Translations under genes and position numbers: made by a program
The notes under the pieces: model-generated
Seen by the model: only the letters and a program-made list of their open reading frames with translations
What the model was told of the DNA's origin: nothing
The model's database searches: none
From: Bacteroidales bacterium UBA4284
GTDB lineage: Bacteria; Bacteroidota; Bacteroidia; Bacteroidales; UBA932
Direction of reading: 5' to 3'
NCBI GenBank assembly: GCA_002395925.1
Contig: DGVM01000071.1
Span: forward strand, 50,214 to 73,296
DNA: 23,083 nucleotides
Shown: piece after piece, positions 20,168 through 23,083 of the stretch
Layout: the number at the start of each line of letters is the position of its first letter
Numbering within the stretch: the first letter of the stretch is position 1

Positions 20168-20422
20168 ATGGAAAGAAATCTTCGTAAGGAAAGAGTAGGA
20201 GTCGTGGTCAGCAGCAAGATGGACAAGACCATCGTCGTAGCTGTCGAGCGCAAGGAGAAACATCCTCTCTATGGCAAGTTTGTCAAGAAGACCACCAAGT
20301 TCGTCGCCCAGGACGAGAAGAATGAGTGCGGAGAAGGCGATACCGTCCGCATCATGGAAACCCGCCCCCTGAGCAAGACCAAGAACTGGAGATTAGTTGA
20401 AATCGTAGAAAAAGCCAAGTAG
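20168..20422 (+). CDS. rpsQ: 30S ribosomal protein S17
   Basis: The protein has 84 residues. [20 protein letters not shown] followed by [17 protein letters not shown] and [15 protein letters not shown] [15 protein letters not shown] is the S17 OB-fold pattern. The protein binds 16S rRNA early in 30S assembly. It is 11 nt after rpmC and 2 nt before rplN. Confidence 0.97.
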   Translation: MERNLRKERVGVVVSSKMDKTIVVAVERKEKHPLYGKFVKKTTKFVAQDEKNECGEGDTVRIMETRPLSKTKNWRLVEIVEKAK

Positions 20423-20424
20423 TT

Positions 20425-20790
20425 ATGATACAGCAGGAAACACGTTTACAGGTGGCCGACAACTCCGGAGCTAAGGAAGTCCTTTGCATCCGTGTGCTTG
20501 GCGGTACCAACCACCGTTATGCTACGGTCGGCGACAAGATTGTCGTCACCATCAAGAGCGCCATCCCCGGAGCAGACGCCAAGAAGGGCACCGTCTCCAG
20601 GGCCGTCGTCGTGCGCACCAAGAAGGAAATCCGCCGTGCTGACGGTTCCTACATCCGCTTCGACGACAACGCCTGCGTTCTTCTCAACAACGCCGGCGAG
20701 CTTCGTGGCACGCGTATCTTCGGCCCCGTCGCCCGAGAGCTCCGCGAGAATTATATGAAAATTGTTTCACTGGCACCGGAGGTCCTTTAA
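20425..20790 (+). CDS. rplN: 50S ribosomal protein L14
   Basis: The protein has 121 residues, the usual length, starting [20 protein letters not shown] and ending [12 protein letters not shown]. The L14 signature region ([20 protein letters not shown]) is intact. It forms part of the subunit interface. Confidence 0.98.
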   Translation: MIQQETRLQVADNSGAKEVLCIRVLGGTNHRYATVGDKIVVTIKSAIPGADAKKGTVSRAVVVRTKKEIRRADGSYIRFDDNACVLLNNAGELRGTRIFGPVARELRENYMKIVSLAPEVL

Positions 20791-20801
20791 CCTATATTAT
20801 T

Positions 20802-21113
20802 ATGAACAGAATCAGAAAAGGCGACACCGTGTATGTAAATGCCGGTAACGACAAAGGAAAGACCGGCAAGGTGCTTTCCGTTGACCCCGCAGCCCAGCGC
20901 GCAATCGTAGAGGGCGTGAATGTTGTCAGCAAGCACACCAAGCCGAACGCCAAGCAGCCTCAGGGCGGAATCATCAAGCAGGAGGCCCCTATTCACATAT
21001 CCAATCTTAACCTCATCGATCCCCAGAGCGGCAAGCCGACTCGCGTGGGTTTCAAGGTAGAAGGGGACAAGAAAGTCCGTATCGCTAAAAAATCCGGGGA
21101 GGAGATCAAGTAA
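20802..21113 (+). CDS. rplX: 50S ribosomal protein L24
   Basis: The protein has 103 residues. It begins with the KOW motif ([20 protein letters not shown]) and contains [18 protein letters not shown], typical of L24, an early 23S rRNA assembly protein. It ends 2 nt before rplE. Confidence 0.97.
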   Translation: MNRIRKGDTVYVNAGNDKGKTGKVLSVDPAAQRAIVEGVNVVSKHTKPNAKQPQGGIIKQEAPIHISNLNLIDPQSGKPTRVGFKVEGDKKVRIAKKSGEEIK

Positions 21114-21115
21114 TT

Positions 21116-21712
21116 ATGGCAAAGAAAGCAGAAAAAGTTGAGGTTCAGGCATTGCCTGCAGGATATGTTCCTGCCCTCAAGAAAGTTTACAAGGAGCAGA
21201 TCGTAGACAAGCTCATGAAGCAGTTTGGCTACACCACCGTGATGCAGGTTCCCAAGCTCGTCAAGATTACCATCAACGAGGGTGTCGGACAGGGTACCCA
21301 GGACCGCAAGGTCGTCGAGGAGTCCGCTGCAGAGCTGTCTCTCATCACCGGCCAGAAGGCCCTCATCACCTCTTCCAAGAAAGACGTCTCCAACTTCAAG
21401 CTCCGTAAGGGAATGCCCATCGGAACCAAGGTTACGCTGCGTGACGTCAAGATGTACGAATTCCTCGAGAAGCTCATCCGCGTAGCTCTCCCCCGTATCC
21501 GCGACTTCAACGGCATCGCAGAGAAGATGGACGGCCAGGGCAACTACACCCTCGGACTCAAGGAGCAGATCATCTTCCCCGAGATCGACATCGACAAGAA
21601 CCCCCGTATCCACGGACTGGAAATCACTTTCGTAACAACGGCCCGCACCGACCAGGAGTGCCGCGCACTTCTTACCGAGTTCGGTCTGCCTTTCAAGAAA
21701 CATAACAAATAA
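21116..21712 (+). CDS. rplE: 50S ribosomal protein L5
   Basis: The protein has 198 residues. The conserved stretches [34 protein letters not shown] and PRIRDFNGI are present. It binds 5S rRNA in the central protuberance. A short N-terminal extension ([15 protein letters not shown]) makes it slightly longer than the E. coli protein. Confidence 0.97.
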   Translation: MAKKAEKVEVQALPAGYVPALKKVYKEQIVDKLMKQFGYTTVMQVPKLVKITINEGVGQGTQDRKVVEESAAELSLITGQKALITSSKKDVSNFKLRKGMPIGTKVTLRDVKMYEFLEKLIRVALPRIRDFNGIAEKMDGQGNYTLGLKEQIIFPEIDIDKNPRIHGLEITFVTTARTDQECRALLTEFGLPFKKHNK

Positions 21713-21718
21713 GATACT

Positions 21719-21988
21719 ATGGCAAAAGAATCAATGAAAGCCCGCGAAGTCAAGCGCGCGAAACTGGTTGCTAAGTACGCAGAGAAGAGAAAGGCACTCA
21801 AGGAAGCCGGCGACTGGGCAGCTCTCGACAAGCTCCCCAAGAACGCAAGCCCTGTCCGTCTTCACAACCGTTGCTCCCTCACCGGCCGTCCCAAGGGCTA
21901 CATGAGGGCATTCGGCCTGAGCCGTATTCAGTTCCGTGAAATGGCCTCCAACGGTCTTATCCCGGGCGTAAAGAAGGCAAGTTGGTAA
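21719..21988 (+). CDS. rpsN: 30S ribosomal protein S14 (zinc-free form)
   Basis: The protein has 89 residues, with [20 protein letters not shown] and the ending IPGVKKASW. It lacks the CxxC pairs of the short zinc-binding form and has the longer length of the zinc-independent type. It lies in the 30S head. Confidence 0.97.
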   Translation: MAKESMKAREVKRAKLVAKYAEKRKALKEAGDWAALDKLPKNASPVRLHNRCSLTGRPKGYMRAFGLSRIQFREMASNGLIPGVKKASW

Positions 21989-22007
21989 TAATAAAAGAAT
22001 TAACGAT

Positions 22008-22403
22008 ATGACTGATCCTATTGCAGATTACCTCACCAGGGTTCGCAACGCCTATCAGGCCGGAAACAAGGTCGTGGAGATTCCTTCTTCCAAGATGAAG
22101 GTCGCCATTACCCAGATCCTTTGTGAGAAGGGTTACATCCTCAGCTACAAGGTTGTCGAGGGTACTCCCTATAATACAATCAAAATAGCCCTCAAGTACC
22201 ATCCTCAGACCAAGACTCCCGCAATCCGCAAGATCGAGCGCGTGAGCCGTCCGGGTCTTCGCCAGTACACCGATGTGGAGAACATGCCCCGCGTTCTCAA
22301 CGGACTCGGCATCGCCATCCTCTCCACCTCCAAGGGCATCATCACCGACAAGGAAGCCAAGGAGCTTGGCGTCGGCGGTGAAGTTTTATGCTACGTCTAT
22401 TAA
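22008..22403 (+). CDS. rpsH: 30S ribosomal protein S8
   Basis: The protein has 131 residues, starting MTDPIADYLTRVRNAYQAGN and ending GVGGEVLCYVY, with the S8 signature ILSTSKGIITDKEAKE. In other bacteria S8 represses the spc operon by binding mRNA near rplE; I could not see that site here. Confidence 0.97.
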   Translation: MTDPIADYLTRVRNAYQAGNKVVEIPSSKMKVAITQILCEKGYILSYKVVEGTPYNTIKIALKYHPQTKTPAIRKIERVSRPGLRQYTDVENMPRVLNGLGIAILSTSKGIITDKEAKELGVGGEVLCYVY

Positions 22404-22425
22404 TCAACAAAACAGAACATTACAA

Positions 22426-22986
22426 ATGTCACGAATTGGTAAATTACCTGTAAGCCTTCCGTCCGGGGTCAGCGTAGAGCTGCTCGACGGCAACGTGTTG
22501 AAGGTTAAAGGACCTCTCGGTGAGATGTGCCAGAAGGTAGATCCCGACATCAAGCTCACCATTGAGGACAATCAGATCAAGTTCGAGCGTCCCACCGACC
22601 AGCCTCGTCACCGCAGCATGCACGGTCTGTACCGCGCCCTGGTGCACAACATGGTCGTCGGCGTCTCCGAAGGCTTCACCACCCAGCAGGAACTGGTCGG
22701 TGTCGGTTACCGTGTAGCCGTCCAGGGCCAGCTTCTCGTTTTCTCCCTCGGCTATTCCCACGAGATTCATCTGATGCTCCCTCCCGAAGTGAAGGCCGAG
22801 CTTCCCGAAGTCAGAAAGGGTGAGAACCCCCGCCTGCTCCTCAAGAGCTGCGACAAGCAGCTGGTCGGCCAGGTGGCAGCCAAAATCCGTTCATTCCGCA
22901 AGCCTGAACCTTACAAGGGCAAGGGTATCAAATTCGTCGGTGAGCAGCTTCGTCGCAAGGCCGGCAAGACCGCATCCGCAAAATAA
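22426..22986 (+). CDS. rplF: 50S ribosomal protein L6
   Basis: The protein has 186 residues. The start MSRIGKLPVSLPSGVSVELL is the family N-terminus; the frame is open for 51 codons upstream, but that part overlaps rpsH in another frame. The signature PEPYKGKGIKFVGEQLRRKAG near the C-terminus is intact. It lies near the sarcin-ricin loop. Confidence 0.97.
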   Translation: MSRIGKLPVSLPSGVSVELLDGNVLKVKGPLGEMCQKVDPDIKLTIEDNQIKFERPTDQPRHRSMHGLYRALVHNMVVGVSEGFTTQQELVGVGYRVAVQGQLLVFSLGYSHEIHLMLPPEVKAELPEVRKGENPRLLLKSCDKQLVGQVAAKIRSFRKPEPYKGKGIKFVGEQLRRKAGKTASAK

Positions 22987-23001
22987 CAGGAGGATTGAAT
23001 T

Positions 23002-23083
23002 ATGGCACTCAATAAAATCGAAAGAAGAAGAAGGATTCACTTCCGCATCCGCAAGCACGTCAACGGCACTGCCGAGCGTCCCC
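23002..23083 (+). CDS. rplR: 50S ribosomal protein L18, 3' part beyond window
   Basis: Only the first 27 codons are seen (MALNKIERRRRIHFRIRKHV, then NGTAERP), typical of the L18 N-terminus. An AGGAGG at 22988-22993 lies 8 nt before the ATG. The position after rplF is canonical. L18 binds 5S rRNA. Confidence 0.93.
   Translation, partial: MALNKIERRRRIHFRIRKHVNGTAERP

Noticed and set aside
1..23083. tRNA, rRNA or known riboswitch genes
   Set aside because: I saw no tRNA cloverleaf with TTCGANNC-type arms, no rRNA sequence and no recognisable riboswitch core when reading both strands by eye; a covariance-model search would be needed to exclude small RNAs.

Overview
The window looks like a chromosome segment from a gut-type member of the Bacteroidales (phylum Bacteroidota). 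Supporting signs are promoters of the TAnnTTTG type, lipoproteins with SusE/SusF-like starch-binding modules, phylum-restricted families (DUF4270, DUF3098, DUF4294), the ftsX-DUF3098-uppP order, and a Bacteroidota-type spc ribosomal operon. The DNA is moderately GC-rich. I cannot fix the genus from sequence alone.

Layout. (1) 1-3814, minus strand: a GT5-like half-enzyme, a DUF4270 lipoprotein with a Gly/Tyr-rich insert, and a GPH/SLC45-type sugar transporter cut by the window start. (2) 3965-6643, plus strand: an envelope cluster of ftsX, DUF3098, uppP and lpxH. (3) 6597-8454, minus strand: a DUF4294 protein whose 3' end overlaps lpxH, and a prohibitin-like SPFH protein. (4) 7404-9754: a REP-associated Y1 transposase (RAYT) gene with arrays of 28-bp palindromes, spaced exactly 52 bp apart, in opposite orientation on either side of the RAYT/SPFH pair. 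(5) 9948-19196: an alpha-glucan (starch/glycogen) locus. A plus-strand unit (peptide + large lipoprotein) converges on a minus-strand operon (GH13 amylase, two peptides, lipoprotein, peptide, lipoprotein). A decayed Rpn/PD-(D/E)XK gene lies between them, bracketed by near-identical terminator hairpins. (6) 19427-23083, plus strand: rplP-rpmC-rpsQ-rplN-rplX-rplE-rpsN-rpsH-rplF-rplR', starting at its own promoter and cut off from rpsC, its usual neighbour.

The most interesting parts are two. First, four unannotated 41-43-residue peptides in the glucan locus share the pattern MxxxY..P..E...L..S...W. Three of them end just before the Shine-Dalgarno sequence of a starch-binding lipoprotein. Second, the RAYT gene and its 52-bp periodic palindromes form a REP/RAYT system in a phylum where such systems are little described. 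The amylase and the three binding lipoproteins also share a fimbrillin-like N-terminal region. They probably work together at the cell surface to bind and cut alpha-glucans. No SusC/SusD pair is present in the window, so import would depend on genes elsewhere, possibly including the sugar transporter at the left edge.
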